Part shown: positions 1 through 8,561 of the stretch, piece after piece
Position numbering within the stretch: position 1 is the stretch's first letter
How the letters are laid out: each line of letters begins with the position of its first letter
Assembly: GCA_963703325.1 (NCBI GenBank)
Contig: OY969805.1
Coordinates: forward strand, 2,790,001 to 2,854,000
Reading direction: 5' to 3'
DNA length: 64,000 bases
DNA from: Aquilonibacter sp963703325
Lineage (GTDB): Bacteria; Vulcanimicrobiota; Vulcanimicrobiia; Vulcanimicrobiales; Vulcanimicrobiaceae
Notes under the pieces: model-generated
What the model saw: only the letters and a program-made list of their open reading frames with translations
The model's database searches: none
Told to the model about the DNA's origin: nothing
Translations under genes and position numbers: made by a program

Positions 1-632
1 TGCGCGCCATTGTACTGGCCACCCTCGCCCTGGTCATGACGGCTGCGGCGCCGGCCGCCGCCGCCACACAGCACGTCGTCTTCGCCGGCGGCTGTTTTTG
101 GGGCATGCAGGCCGTCTTCGAGTCGGTGCGGGGCGTGACGCACGTGGTCGCGGGCTTTTCGGGCGGCGCCGCTGACACGGCACACTACGATATGGTCTCG
201 ACCGGCACGACCGGTCATGCGGAATCCGTCGACGTGACGTACGATCCGTCGAAGATCTCCTTCGAACAACTTCTCGACGTCTATTTCCTGGTCGCGCACG
301 ATCCGACCGAACTCAACCGGCAAGGGCCCGACGAGGGCACGCAGTACCGCTCCGAGATCTATTACACGGATGCGCAACAGCGGGACCAGGCAGACGCATA
401 CATTGCCTCACTTACCAGGCGTCACGTCTACGCCGATCCGATTGTGACCAAGGTCGCCCCGCTGAACGGATTCTACGCCGCGGAAGCCTACCATCAGGAC
501 TATCTGGTCCACAATCCCGACAATCCCTACATCGTCTACAACGACCTGCCGAAACTGCGTGCGCTGCGCGAGAAGTTCCCGGCGCTGGTCAACGAAACCG
601 CCGCGCCGATGCGCGTCGTCGCCAAGAACTAG
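1..632 (+). CDS. msrA: Peptide-methionine (S)-S-oxide reductase MsrA, exported (first base of start codon outside window)
   Basis: Reduces methionine-S-sulfoxide in proteins. The GCFWG motif carries the catalytic Cys (about residue 32). TGHAE and the D..QYRS segment supply the usual Glu, Asp and Tyr. An ATG lies at 36, but the frame stays open to the window edge, and bases 1-2 are TG directly before CGC GCC ATT. The true start is therefore probably one base outside the window, adding a hydrophobic, Ala-rich signal peptide (about 22 residues, ending APAAAA) and giving about 210 aa. This points to a periplasmic or secreted enzyme. Only one Cys is present, so no resolving Cys is encoded and an external thiol would be needed for recycling. 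Confidence 0.93.
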   Translation, partial: RAIVLATLALVMTAAAPAAAATQHVVFAGGCFWGMQAVFESVRGVTHVVAGFSGGAADTAHYDMVSTGTTGHAESVDVTYDPSKISFEQLLDVYFLVAHDPTELNRQGPDEGTQYRSEIYYTDAQQRDQADAYIASLTRRHVYADPIVTKVAPLNGFYAAEAYHQDYLVHNPDNPYIVYNDLPKLRALREKFPALVNETAAPMRVVAKN

Positions 633-643
633 CGCCGCCTTCG

Positions 644-1408
644 TTACCTCGGAGCGAGACGGATTGCGCCGTCCAGCCGAATCGTCTCGCCGTTGAGCAT
701 TTGATTCTCGAAGATGTGCCGGGCGAGGGCCGCGTATTCACGCGGTTGACCGAGTCGCGCCGGGAACGGTGTTTGCTTGCCAAGCGACTCGCGCGCGGCG
801 TCGGGCAACCCGGCGAGCATCGGCGTGTCGAAGATCCCGGGCGCGATGCTGCAAACCCGGATTTGCGCTTGTGCGAACTCCCGCGCGAGCGGCAACGTAA
901 GCCCGACCACGCCGCCCTTCGACGCGGAATACGCCGCCTGCCCGATCTGCCCGTCAAACGCCGCTACCGACGCGGTACATACGATGACGCCGCGATCCTC
1001 GCCCGGATCGGCCGCGCGTTTCATCATCTCAGCGGCGGCCAAGCGAACGACGTTGAATGTCCCGATCAGATTTACTCCGATCACTTTGCTGAAGTGTGCG
1101 AGCGGCTGCGGCCCGTCTTTCCCTACCGCACGCTCGGCCGTCGCGATGCCGGCACAGTTGATCACACCGTGCAGCGCGCCAAACTGCGCGAGTGCTACCG
1201 CAATTGCCGCCGACACCTGTACTTCGTCGGTCACGTCCGTTCGCGCGAATCGCACGTGGGTCCCGAGTTCACTGGCGAGCTGCGCGCCGTGCTCGCCAAT
1301 GTCGGCGATGACGACGTTCGCGCCCGCGCCGGAGAACTCACGCACGCACGCCGCGCCCAAACCCGAGCTCCCTCCGGTAACGAGAATGGTTTTTCCGGCG
1401 ACGTCCAC
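644..1408 (-). CDS. SDR-family 3-hydroxyacyl-CoA dehydrogenase (HSD10-like)
   Basis: NAD-dependent short-chain dehydrogenase of 254 aa. It has the Rossmann motif TGGSSGLG, the NCAG motif, a catalytic Ser in TASVAAF and YSASK. The sequence resembles type-2 3-hydroxyacyl-CoA dehydrogenases (HSD17B10), which act in short or branched-chain fatty acid and isoleucine breakdown. I chose the GTG at 1408 because AAAGGAG lies 9 nt upstream and the Rossmann strand begins a few residues in; longer versions lack any ribosome site. It lies 14 nt downstream of the CoA-transferase gene and is probably co-transcribed with it. Substrate specificity is inferred from family resemblance only. Confidence 0.9.
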   Translation of the reverse strand: MDVAGKTILVTGGSSGLGAACVREFSGAGANVVIADIGEHGAQLASELGTHVRFARTDVTDEVQVSAAIAVALAQFGALHGVINCAGIATAERAVGKDGPQPLAHFSKVIGVNLIGTFNVVRLAAAEMMKRAADPGEDRGVIVCTASVAAFDGQIGQAAYSASKGGVVGLTLPLAREFAQAQIRVCSIAPGIFDTPMLAGLPDAARESLGKQTPFPARLGQPREYAALARHIFENQMLNGETIRLDGAIRLAPR

Positions 1409-1422
1409 GAGGTAGTTCTCCT

Positions 1423-2244
1423 TTATCGTACGGCTGCGAGCGGCAGATCGTGGTCCTGCGCGAGTGTTTCCCACTCCTGCGCCGAGCGCTGCGCAAATGC
1501 CGCGCGCACCGTCTCCCTATCGAGATGCTCGACGCCAAGCATGACTTGCAATCGTTGCGCGAAGTGCGGCTCGAGCGCCGCGACCGCAATCCACCCCTCG
1601 CGCGCCGCATAGACGTTGTAGGCCGGTAATCCGCCGCCGAGCACGCCCCCATCGCTGGTCAGGCCGTGATGGTACGGCTCGGCGAAGTCGCGCGCAACCT
1701 CGGTGATTGCCACGGTTGCGAAGCCCGCGTGTCCCGTTCGTTCACGCTGCAACAGCAGCGCAAGCGCGACGCCAACGACGCGTTCCGCGGCAGCCATGTC
1801 GCCGACCAACACGCGCGGCAGCGCCGGCGGCGCAATCATTCCCGCGCGAGCCTGATAGGTGAGATCGTGTCCCGGACGATCGTCGTCGGGCGCCGGCTCC
1901 CCGATGAGCGCGACGCTGCACAATCGCGGATAGTGCCGATGCAGCGTCTCCCAATCGAGTTCGACGTTTGCCAGCGATTGCGGCCGCATCGCGGTGAGCA
2001 AGAGATCGGCTTCGCGCAGGCGCTCGCCGATGAGTGCTTTGGCTTCGGGCTCGTGCAAATCGAACTGCACGATCTCCATTCCGGCGATGATCTGCTCGTA
2101 CCAGGCCGGCGCCGCATTGGCCAGCGGATCGCCGCGCAGCGACTCGATCTTCAGGACGCTCGCGCCGAGCGCATGCAGCCGCGCCGCCGCCAACGGCCCG
2201 GGAAGATTTGCCGCAATTGCGACAACTCGTAAACCTTCGAGCAC
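1423..2244 (-). CDS. CaiB/BaiF family III CoA-transferase or alpha-methylacyl-CoA racemase, short form
   Basis: The N-terminal part (LEGLRVVAI, then a Rossmann-type region with LGASVLKIE) and the conserved segment LVGDMAAAERVVG, holding the family's catalytic Asp near residue 149, identify a family III CoA-transferase. At 273 aa it is well short of the usual 360-420, so the C-terminal linker region is reduced or missing. GTG 2244 was chosen because homology begins there; an upstream TTG (2259) is possible and no clear ribosome site is visible. With the downstream HSD10-like dehydrogenase it forms a two-gene operon suited to branched-chain acyl-CoA metabolism. Confidence 0.82.
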   Translation of the reverse strand: MLEGLRVVAIAANLPGPLAAARLHALGASVLKIESLRGDPLANAAPAWYEQIIAGMEIVQFDLHEPEAKALIGERLREADLLLTAMRPQSLANVELDWETLHRHYPRLCSVALIGEPAPDDDRPGHDLTYQARAGMIAPPALPRVLVGDMAAAERVVGVALALLLQRERTGHAGFATVAITEVARDFAEPYHHGLTSDGGVLGGGLPAYNVYAAREGWIAVAALEPHFAQRLQVMLGVEHLDRETVRAAFAQRSAQEWETLAQDHDLPLAAVR

Positions 2245-2371
2245 GCTACGCGGGTCCAAGCAGCGAGGTGGAGCGAGCTTGCACACCCATAGCCAAACCC
2301 CCAAAGAAAGTACGCGACCGGATTTCGAAGACGTAGGGCAATCCGAAAGCGCGTGAGAACCTGCGAACCTC

Positions 2372-3271
2372 GTGTCGAAACGTCGCTCGCGTCGCCGTCC
2401 TTCGGGCGGCTGGCTCCCGCTGCTTCTCCTCTCGATCATCGCCTGCGCGGCCGGTTGGTACCTGCTTCGACCCGTCGCGCACCGCGTCGCGACCGCGCCG
2501 TCGCAGTCGCCGATCGCGCAAGCAACCGCGACCCAAACGCCGTCCGCCCCGCTACCGATCGAGAGCGCAACGCCGACGCTCGCCGCAACGCCGACGCCCA
2601 ACCCCGCTGCGCCCAAACTTGCATTGATCGTCGATGATTGCGGACAGTGGGTCGATATCGAGCGCGGATTCATTGCCCTGCCGGTGCCATTGACGCTTTC
2701 GGTGCTCCCGCACGTACACGCCGGGACGCAAATCGCGCAGGAGGCCCACGACGCGGGCAAGGGTGTGATGCTTCATCTGCCGATGGAGCCGCTCTCGGGG
2801 ATCTACCCGGGTCCGGGCGAGGTCAAGACGTCGATGACCGATGCGGAGGTAACGGCGCAGGTGCAAGATGATCTCGCGCAAGTCCCGCTCGCGCAAGGGG
2901 TCAACAATCACGAAGGCAGCAAAGCCAGCGCCGACCCGCGCATTATGCGCGACGTCATGGCGGTGTTGGCACAGCACGGCGACCTCTTCTTCATCGACTC
3001 ACGCACGAATGCCGCATCGGTCGGAGCGCAGGCGGCGAATGCCGCCGGGATCCCCGCTGCATCGCGCGACGTATTTCTCGATAATCGCGAAGACGTAGCC
3101 TACACCGAAGGCCAGTTGCGTGAAGCGGCGGCCATCGCGGTGCGCACTGGCAGCGCAATTGCAATCGGACATCCGCGCGCAACCACACTCGCCGCCGTGC
3201 GCGCGATGCTTCCGCAGTTGCAAGCACAGGGAATTACGTTCGTCCTGGCCGGAAGTCTAACTCGCCGGTAG
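2372..3271 (+). CDS. Divergent polysaccharide deacetylase family protein (YibQ-like)
   Basis: 299 aa. A basic N-terminus and one membrane segment (about residues 14-32) are followed by a Thr/Pro/Ala-rich linker (about 38-82), then a deacetylase-like (beta/alpha)-barrel domain beginning ALIVDDCGQW. The motifs MLHLPMEP, NNHEGSKAS and FFIDSRT match the divergent polysaccharide deacetylase family. These proteins keep the fold of NodB-type deacetylases; their substrate is not known. The start is GTG. The gene is divergent from the CoA-transferase, and its 3' end overlaps the convergent HxlR gene by 15 nt. It is anchored in the inner membrane with a periplasmic domain. Confidence 0.88.
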   Translation: MSKRRSRRRPSGGWLPLLLLSIIACAAGWYLLRPVAHRVATAPSQSPIAQATATQTPSAPLPIESATPTLAATPTPNPAAPKLALIVDDCGQWVDIERGFIALPVPLTLSVLPHVHAGTQIAQEAHDAGKGVMLHLPMEPLSGIYPGPGEVKTSMTDAEVTAQVQDDLAQVPLAQGVNNHEGSKASADPRIMRDVMAVLAQHGDLFFIDSRTNAASVGAQAANAAGIPAASRDVFLDNREDVAYTEGQLREAAAIAVRTGSAIAIGHPRATTLAAVRAMLPQLQAQGITFVLAGSLTRR

Positions 3272-3619
3272 CCCCAACCAACGCTCGGCCCAGCGGCCAA
3301 GTGCATCAAGCGATTCTTGTAACTCAGCGCCGGCGCACGTCAATTGATAGATCACCTTTACCGGTGAACCAGGCTCCACACGGCGCACGATCAACTCTTC
3401 GTGTTCGAGTTCGCGCAGACGCTCGGTCAAGAGCCGGTCGGAGATGCCGGGAATCGCCGCGAGCAGTTCGTTGAAGCGCCGCGGTCCGCCGAGCAGCACG
3501 CGGATGATCGCCCCGGTCCATCGGCGACCGATCAATTCCACCGCGCGATGAAAGCGCGGACACAGCGAATGCGGGGGGCTCTCTGCGGACGTTTTCGTAA
3601 GTGCACCATGCGTTGACAT
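3257..3619 (-). CDS. HxlR-family winged-helix transcriptional regulator
   Basis: 120 aa with the family pattern: a single Cys in the N-terminal arm (HSLCPRF), then ELIGRRWTGAIIRVLLGGPRRFNEL and ISDRLLTERLRELE, the helix-turn-helix core of the MarR/DUF24 (HxlR) group. Regulators such as YodB and HypR use this N-terminal Cys to sense quinones, aldehydes or disulfide stress. ATG 3619 has GAGGAA about 7 nt upstream. It is transcribed divergently from a DoxX gene across an 84-nt gap containing a possible operator, a common arrangement in which the regulator controls its neighbour and itself. Confidence 0.92.
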   Translation of the reverse strand: MSTHGALTKTSAESPPHSLCPRFHRAVELIGRRWTGAIIRVLLGGPRRFNELLAAIPGISDRLLTERLRELEHEELIVRRVEPGSPVKVIYQLTCAGAELQESLDALGRWAERWLGLPAS

Positions 3620-3652
3620 TGACGTTTCCTCGTGCTACCGTTCTGGTTATAC

Positions 3653-3675
3653 CTTACTATAAGTTGGTTACTAAG
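3653..3675. promoter_or_regulatory. Candidate HxlR operator between hxlR-type gene and doxX
   Basis: The divergent gap holds CTTACTATAAG (3653-3663), an inverted CTTA/TAAG repeat, followed 14 bases on by TTACTAAG (3668-3675), giving two similar half-elements. Dyad-like TACT-type sites are typical of the YodB/HxlR group. Assignment rests on position and symmetry only. Confidence 0.4.
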
Positions 3676-3703
3676 ACAACATAAGGACGGAGGATCCTCC
3701 CAC

Positions 3704-4207
3704 ATGGACGCAGCGTTGCTCTTCGTTCGCCTCGTCGTGGGCCTAGCCATCGCAGCCCACGGGGCGCAAAAGCTTTTCGGCTGGTTCGGCGGCTACGGCC
3801 TCGCGGGTACCGGAGGCTTTTTCGAGGGAATCGGTTTTCGGCCCGGCCAGGTATTCGCGTTTTTTGCGGGGCTGGGTGAGGTCGGCGGCGGCCTCCTCAT
3901 GGCACTCGGCCTGGGCGGCGCGCTTGGACCGGCCTTGATCGTGATGGTTATGCTCGTCGCGATCTTCAGCGTGCATATCAGCAAGGGGTTCTGGGCCGTC
4001 AACGGCGGTTGGGAACTCAATGCGAGCTACATTGCGTCCGCGGTGGCGATCGCCTACGTCGGCAACGGCGCCTACGCCGTGGATCGGGCCCTCGCACTCG
4101 ACATGCTCTCGTCGACGCAGGCGGCCACGATTTTGATGATCGCTGCAGTTGTGCTCGCCGGACTCAATTTGCTCGTACGCCGTCCGTCCGCGAAGGCATC
4201 GGCGTAG
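3704..4207 (+). CDS. DoxX family membrane protein
   Basis: 167 aa with four predicted membrane helices and the DoxX signature HGAQKLFGWFGGYGL near the N-terminus, followed by FFEGIG. DoxX-like proteins are small quinone-linked or thiol-stress-linked membrane proteins in bacteria. ATG 3704 follows GGACGGAGG by about 10 nt; the longer reading from 3632 would cross the probable operator and is unlikely. The gene is divergent from an HxlR regulator, so redox or electrophile induction is a reasonable inference. Its 3' end overlaps the convergent secreted-protein gene by 44 nt. Confidence 0.9.
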   Translation: MDAALLFVRLVVGLAIAAHGAQKLFGWFGGYGLAGTGGFFEGIGFRPGQVFAFFAGLGEVGGGLLMALGLGGALGPALIVMVMLVAIFSVHISKGFWAVNGGWELNASYIASAVAIAYVGNGAYAVDRALALDMLSSTQAATILMIAAVVLAGLNLLVRRPSAKASA

Positions 4208-4835
4208 GGACAACGGCATTCGGCGAACGGTTGGTCAGCGTCGCGCTCTGACCGTTGCCGAAGTCGATGTAGTCGGGAATGAGCGTTCGCGGATCGTACC
4301 ACACGATCTCGGTGATCGCCCCGATCTGAGCGGTAACGGCGAGATCGCTTGCCGCGGCTTGCGGCGGATGCGTCGCCGGTAGTGTCGTGAACACGTCGGC
4401 AACAATCGTCCGCGGCGCGGTTGACATCACGAAGGTGCAACGCGTCGCGTGGGTCGCCTGCACCACCGCGGGCAGCATGACGACCGAGGTCAAGACATTG
4501 TCTTCGATAAGCGTACATGCCGGATGGTCGAGCGCGGTGTTGACGCTGTGGCCATCGATTGAGTAGTGCGCGGCGGTCGGCGAGACTTCAATGGTGAGCG
4601 TCTTTCCGCGCTGCGAAGCCACGAACGAACGCTGCACGAGATTGGTGTCGAACTGCTGGTCGGTCTCGGCGATAGGCGTCGGCGCTCCGAAGGTTTCGTG
4701 CGTTCGGACGCCGTCGGCGTCGGGAGCGATCACGATCGTCGACATGAACGCCGCGTCGGGTGTCTCGATCTGATAGGTGTACGTCCCTCCGGTTGGATAT
4801 GCGATCGCGGCGGCGACAACGACTGCAGCAACCAT
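4164..4835 (-). CDS. Secreted protein, stand-alone copy of the N-terminal domain of the upstream gene
   Basis: About 223 aa with a hydrophobic signal segment followed by GGTYTYQIET. The whole protein is paralogous to the first ~230 residues of the gene just upstream. Shared blocks are GTYTY, ALDHPAC, ..VMLPAVVQAT..CTF and WYDP.TL. Two conserved Cys (in HPAC and RCTF) may pair. It ends in a Pro/Thr tail. ATG 4835 is used by analogy with the paralog; GTG 4850 and TTG 4886 are alternatives. It lies 16 nt after the paralog and is probably in one operon with it. Function unknown; the fold is shared with a hydrolase-fused sensor- or carrier-like domain. Confidence 0.75.
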   Translation of the reverse strand: MVAAVVVAAAIAYPTGGTYTYQIETPDAAFMSTIVIAPDADGVRTHETFGAPTPIAETDQQFDTNLVQRSFVASQRGKTLTIEVSPTAAHYSIDGHSVNTALDHPACTLIEDNVLTSVVMLPAVVQATHATRCTFVMSTAPRTIVADVFTTLPATHPPQAAASDLAVTAQIGAITEIVWYDPRTLIPDYIDFGNGQSATLTNRSPNAVVPTPMPSRTDGVRAN

Positions 4836-4851
4836 CCGTACAGCAATCACG

Positions 4852-6339
4852 CTAATGTGAGTCAAGCCATGTCGCGAGCGTGTCAATCAGACGCGGATCG
4901 AGCGTCTCCGGGGTCCGTAGGTCGACCCCCGACACAGCATCGGCGCTCGAGATCTGCGCGAACAGATGTGAGTCACCCGCAAGCTCGACGTCGGTGAACG
5001 TCGTTGGATGCGCGGCTTTCGCTGCCGCGATAAACGGCCGCAGATCGTCGTCGGTGACGTTCGGATCGTTCGACCCGTGGACCAGTAACATCGGCTCGCG
5101 CACGTGACGCACCTCTTGAACCGGATCGACCGCATTGAAACTTGCGATGTACGCCGTCTTCTCGGCAGCGCGCAATTGGCTCTGTCCGGCCGCCGAAACG
5201 TGCGCGCGAACGATCTGGCGCTCGATCATCGCGGTGTAGTTCATCGGCAATGGCGCAAGCATGATTACACCGCGCAGCGGCGCGCCGGCAAGCGCGATCC
5301 CGAGCACGAGCTCACCGCCCTCACTGTGACCCAGAAAGTAGACGCGCTTCGCGTCGATCCCAGCCTCCCTTTGCACAAATGTCACCGCAGCCACACCGTC
5401 GGCGACGGCATCGCCGCGCACGACCTTCGTCGCCGGTATGTCGCTGGTGCTATCACCGGCCCACCGTTTGTCGTAACGAAGCACGGCATAGCCGCGCGCA
5501 TTGAGCGCGTCGGCAAGTTCTGCAAAGACTGGATTCGGCCCGACCGTTTCGTTACGGTCGGAAACACCGCTACCCTGAAGCAAAATCACGCACGGAAACG
5601 GCCCCGTGTCCTTCGGGTAGGACAGCGTCCCGGCCAAGACGCTGCCGTCTTTTGAGGTGAATTTGACATCCTGCGATCGGAAGCGCGAAACAAACGGCGT
5701 CGGAGTGGGAAGCGCGGCCTGTGCTCCCGGTTGTAGCCGGCGAATGAGCCCTCCGTTTGCGCCGATCATCCGATCGAAGACGAGCGTCTGCGGATCGTAC
5801 CAGATGGTTTGCATCGTTCCCGCAAGCGCGAGCGTCAAGCCCGCGTCACCCGCCGGGACCTCGGCCGGTCGAGTTACGGTCGTCGCGGTAGAAATCGTTG
5901 CGTCGATCTTCTGGCCGTTGGTGGTGAGGAAGGTGCAGTGGTCGGCTCCCGTTGCGCGCACGATAGCCGGCAGCATGAGCGCGGCCGTTGCCGTGTTGTC
6001 GCCCATCAACAGACAGGCCGGATGATCGAGTGCGACTTGCGCTGCGTTGTCCGCCGCGCTGAGGGTCGCGGATGTCGCGGTGATTTCGATCGTCAAGCGG
6101 GGACCGCCCGCGTTCTGGGCCTCGTAGTGCACGAGCCGGAGCGCCGAGTCAAACCGATGCATCGTCGTCGCGCGAATCGCGCCGACCGCAAGCGATTCCT
6201 GAGTCACGACACCCAGCGATGATGAGTCCACGACGATCGTCGACGTACCGAGTGCGCGCGTCCCGGCATCGAGTTCGTACGTGTACGTTCCACTGGCCGG
6301 AAGTGCAACGGCGGTCGCCGTGAGGACTGAAAGCAGCAT
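4852..6339 (-). CDS. Secreted alpha/beta hydrolase with an unknown N-terminal domain
   Basis: 495 aa: signal peptide (LLSVLTATAVALPA), an N-terminal beta-rich domain of about 210 residues shared with the downstream gene, a Pro/Thr linker (ALPTPTPF), then an alpha/beta hydrolase domain. The hydrolase part has the oxyanion segment LLQGSGVSDRNE, the nucleophile elbow GHSEGG, an acid in SNDPNVTDDD and the His in GDSHLF, matching dienelactone-hydrolase or acyl-peptidase-like esterases. Likely a periplasmic esterase. ATG 6339 is preceded very closely by AGGGA. The gene is divergent from the HIBADH-type gene at 6395. Confidence 0.85.
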   Translation of the reverse strand: MLLSVLTATAVALPASGTYTYELDAGTRALGTSTIVVDSSSLGVVTQESLAVGAIRATTMHRFDSALRLVHYEAQNAGGPRLTIEITATSATLSAADNAAQVALDHPACLLMGDNTATAALMLPAIVRATGADHCTFLTTNGQKIDATISTATTVTRPAEVPAGDAGLTLALAGTMQTIWYDPQTLVFDRMIGANGGLIRRLQPGAQAALPTPTPFVSRFRSQDVKFTSKDGSVLAGTLSYPKDTGPFPCVILLQGSGVSDRNETVGPNPVFAELADALNARGYAVLRYDKRWAGDSTSDIPATKVVRGDAVADGVAAVTFVQREAGIDAKRVYFLGHSEGGELVLGIALAGAPLRGVIMLAPLPMNYTAMIERQIVRAHVSAAGQSQLRAAEKTAYIASFNAVDPVQEVRHVREPMLLVHGSNDPNVTDDDLRPFIAAAKAAHPTTFTDVELAGDSHLFAQISSADAVSGVDLRTPETLDPRLIDTLATWLDSH

Positions 6340-6394
6340 TCCCTGACGATATCGTGCAACCGCAGGGTGCTCCTTCGTCGTTTTGCATGACGTT

Positions 6395-7240
6395 ATGACG
6401 TATAAAGCGATTGCGTTCTACGGAGCCGGCATGCTCGGCTCAGGATTCGTCAAATCCCTGCGGCGCCAAGGCTACGGCGTCAACGTTTGGAACCGCACCT
6501 TCGAGAAGGCCAAGGCCCTCGAAGCGGTCGGCGCGCGAGCCTTCGAAGACGCTGCCGAGGCGGCTCGCGGCGCGGATATCGTGCATATCTGCGTGCGCGA
6601 CGAGGTCGCCGTCGATGAGGTGCTAGCCGCGGCACTGCCGGGAATCTCACCGTCGGCTCCGATCGTGGATCACACCACCGTCAATGTCGAAACTATTGCG
6701 CCGCGCGCGCAACGCTTACATGACGCCGGGTACGCGTTCTTGCATGCACCGGTCTTCATGGGACCACCGCAGGCCGAAAACGCGCAAGGGATCATGCTCG
6801 TTTCGGGTCCGCAACGCGTATTCGACGCCGTGCAAGATCATCTCGCCACGATGACCGGTAAAGTGAAATACCTCGGCGAGCGCATCGATCTCGCCGGCGT
6901 GTACAAACTGATGGGCAATGCGATGATTCTTGCCGTGATCGGTGGTCTCAGCGATGTGCTCACAATTGCACGAGCGCAAGACCTGACGCCGGTGCAAGCC
7001 TATGAGTTGTTTTCGTTCTACAGCGTTGAAGGTCAGATCACCGGGCGCGGGAAGCGCATGGCGGAAGCTGATTACTCGCCGCTGTGGACGCTCGACATGG
7101 CGGACAAAGACGCGCGACTCATGCAGGCCGCCGCCGATGGTGCGCCGCTTCCGGTCATCGACGCGGTGGAAGCCGCGATGACCGAACGCATCGCGCAAAA
7201 TCTGGGCGATCGTGATCTCGGCGCACTCGCCGCGCGTTAG
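6395..7240 (+). CDS. NAD(P)-dependent beta-hydroxyacid dehydrogenase (HIBADH/GLYR family)
   Basis: 281 aa. Rossmann motif FYGAGMLGSGF near the start, NRT after the second strand as in NADP-preferring members, the substrate-binding DHTTVN, and the catalytic Lys in GVYKLMGNAM. Members reduce or oxidise short beta-hydroxy acids such as 3-hydroxyisobutyrate or tartronate semialdehyde; this one could equally be an imine-reductase-like member. ATG 6395 is preferred over TTG 6383 because the Rossmann strand begins five residues later. Its 3' end overlaps the convergent stalk-domain gene by 4 nt. Confidence 0.88.
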   Translation: MTYKAIAFYGAGMLGSGFVKSLRRQGYGVNVWNRTFEKAKALEAVGARAFEDAAEAARGADIVHICVRDEVAVDEVLAAALPGISPSAPIVDHTTVNVETIAPRAQRLHDAGYAFLHAPVFMGPPQAENAQGIMLVSGPQRVFDAVQDHLATMTGKVKYLGERIDLAGVYKLMGNAMILAVIGGLSDVLTIARAQDLTPVQAYELFSFYSVEGQITGRGKRMAEADYSPLWTLDMADKDARLMQAAADGAPLPVIDAVEAAMTERIAQNLGDRDLGALAAR

Positions 7241-7713
7241 CGCGGCGTCGGCGCGGCAATCGGCAACGGCGTGCGCCGCGGTATCGGCGAACCGGTCCAC
7301 ACCGGTCGCGGCGTCGGCGCGGGAATGGGCGTGAAGATCGTCTGCGGCGCAGCCGAGGGTTGCGCTGCATCAAACGGCGTGGGGCTAGAGAGCGGTACGT
7401 ACGTTACCTGCACGTCGAGGTGGCGCGGCGCATAACTGACGCGTGCACCGAGCGCCCGCAGTACGTTTGCGATCGGCACGTAGACGTCGTCGAGCGCACC
7501 GGGCTGTCGCGGATCCAAGAGAATTCGGGCCTCGCGGCCCGCCCGTGAAATGACCAGAACGTCGCCTTCATACCAGACGCGGAAGGCGACGTTCGTGACG
7601 AACGGCGTTAGCGGCGCATACACGCGTCCGCCCCATAGGTAGGGCCTGTGGTATGCGACCACCGGACGGCCGTTTATCGCGACGGTTACATGAGCCGGCG
7701 GTGGGAATAACAT
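7237..7713 (-). CDS. Copper amine oxidase N-terminal-like (stalk domain) protein with Pro/Thr tail
   Basis: 158 aa. Two beta-rich repeats of the copper-amine-oxidase N-terminal type are visible: VAINGRPV..YAPLTPF...VWYEGDVLVISR, then ARILLDP....VYVPIANVLRALGARVSY. The C-terminal third is Pro/Thr-rich. Such domains are envelope-binding modules in secreted proteins, yet no clear signal peptide is visible here. The start is uncertain: GTG 7716 and ATG 7713 are adjacent. The gene is divergent from the BrkB gene across about 26 nt. Confidence 0.75.
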   Translation of the reverse strand: MLFPPPAHVTVAINGRPVVAYHRPYLWGGRVYAPLTPFVTNVAFRVWYEGDVLVISRAGREARILLDPRQPGALDDVYVPIANVLRALGARVSYAPRHLDVQVTYVPLSSPTPFDAAQPSAAPQTIFTPIPAPTPRPVWTGSPIPRRTPLPIAAPTPR

Positions 7714-7739
7714 CACGGCATAGCGATATACCGCATCCG

Positions 7740-8561
7740 ATGGGACGACTCATCTCCTGCCTGCGCGAGGCAGCCCTGCGATTCTCGAGTGACGGCTGCG
7801 CCTTCTTGGCGCAAGCCGTGGCATTCAACGCGATCTTCGCGCTCTTTCCGCTCGTCGTCCTAATCCTCGGCCTCGCGTCGTACGTTTTTCCGTTTGCCCA
7901 GGAGCGCGTGCTCAACTTTCTGGGAACCTTCAGCCCGACACTGCACCAATTTGTCGCAGCGAATCTCGGATCGTATATCTACGGCAACGGGATCTCTAGC
8001 ATCATCGCGTTCATCTTCCTTATATGGTCGGGTAAGAATCTTTTTATGGGGCTCGCGTTTGCACTCGACCGCGCGCTGGGTGTGCCGCACGTGCGTCCGT
8101 TCGTCCACAACCTTGCGCTCTCGATGATCATGTTGCCTGTGATGGCATTGATCCTGATGATCGCGATGGCGCTCCCGATCGTTATCGCAATCGTTTTGTT
8201 TCTGGCGGAAGTGCCCGATCGTCAGTACCTCTCGCACATCGGCGCGTATGCGATCTCGCTGACGCTGGTGTTCGTCGTAACGATGGTGCTGTATCGCTTC
8301 TTACCGAACCGGCGCATCTCGTGGTCGTTCTCGTTGCCCGGCGGCATTCTCGTCGCGTTGTTGTGGCCCATCGTGCAGTTCGCGTTCACCCAGTACACGC
8401 TGCACGTCAATTTCACCAAGATCTATGGCGCGTTGTCGGTTCCGCTCGCGTTGCTGTTATGGTTTTACGTGATCGGCTCGGTGTTCTTTTTTGGCGCGGA
8501 GTTTTCTGCGGCTTGGCATGGCGAGGAGCGCGAAGAGCTCCGGCGCATCGAGGCGGCGTGA
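7740..8561 (+). CDS. YihY/BrkB family inner-membrane protein
   Basis: 273 aa with about six transmembrane helices. Family features are the N-terminal segment DGCAFLAQAVAFNAIFALFPLV, a central NLALS region, and FTKIYGALSVPLALLLWFYV near the C-terminus, all typical of YihY/BrkB (once called ribonuclease BN, now regarded as a membrane protein of unknown transport function). ATG 7740 is placed at the family start. The stop overlaps the start of the next hydrolase gene as GTGA, indicating translational coupling. Confidence 0.93.
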   Translation: MGRLISCLREAALRFSSDGCAFLAQAVAFNAIFALFPLVVLILGLASYVFPFAQERVLNFLGTFSPTLHQFVAANLGSYIYGNGISSIIAFIFLIWSGKNLFMGLAFALDRALGVPHVRPFVHNLALSMIMLPVMALILMIAMALPIVIAIVLFLAEVPDRQYLSHIGAYAISLTLVFVVTMVLYRFLPNRRISWSFSLPGGILVALLWPIVQFAFTQYTLHVNFTKIYGALSVPLALLLWFYVIGSVFFFGAEFSAAWHGEEREELRRIEAA

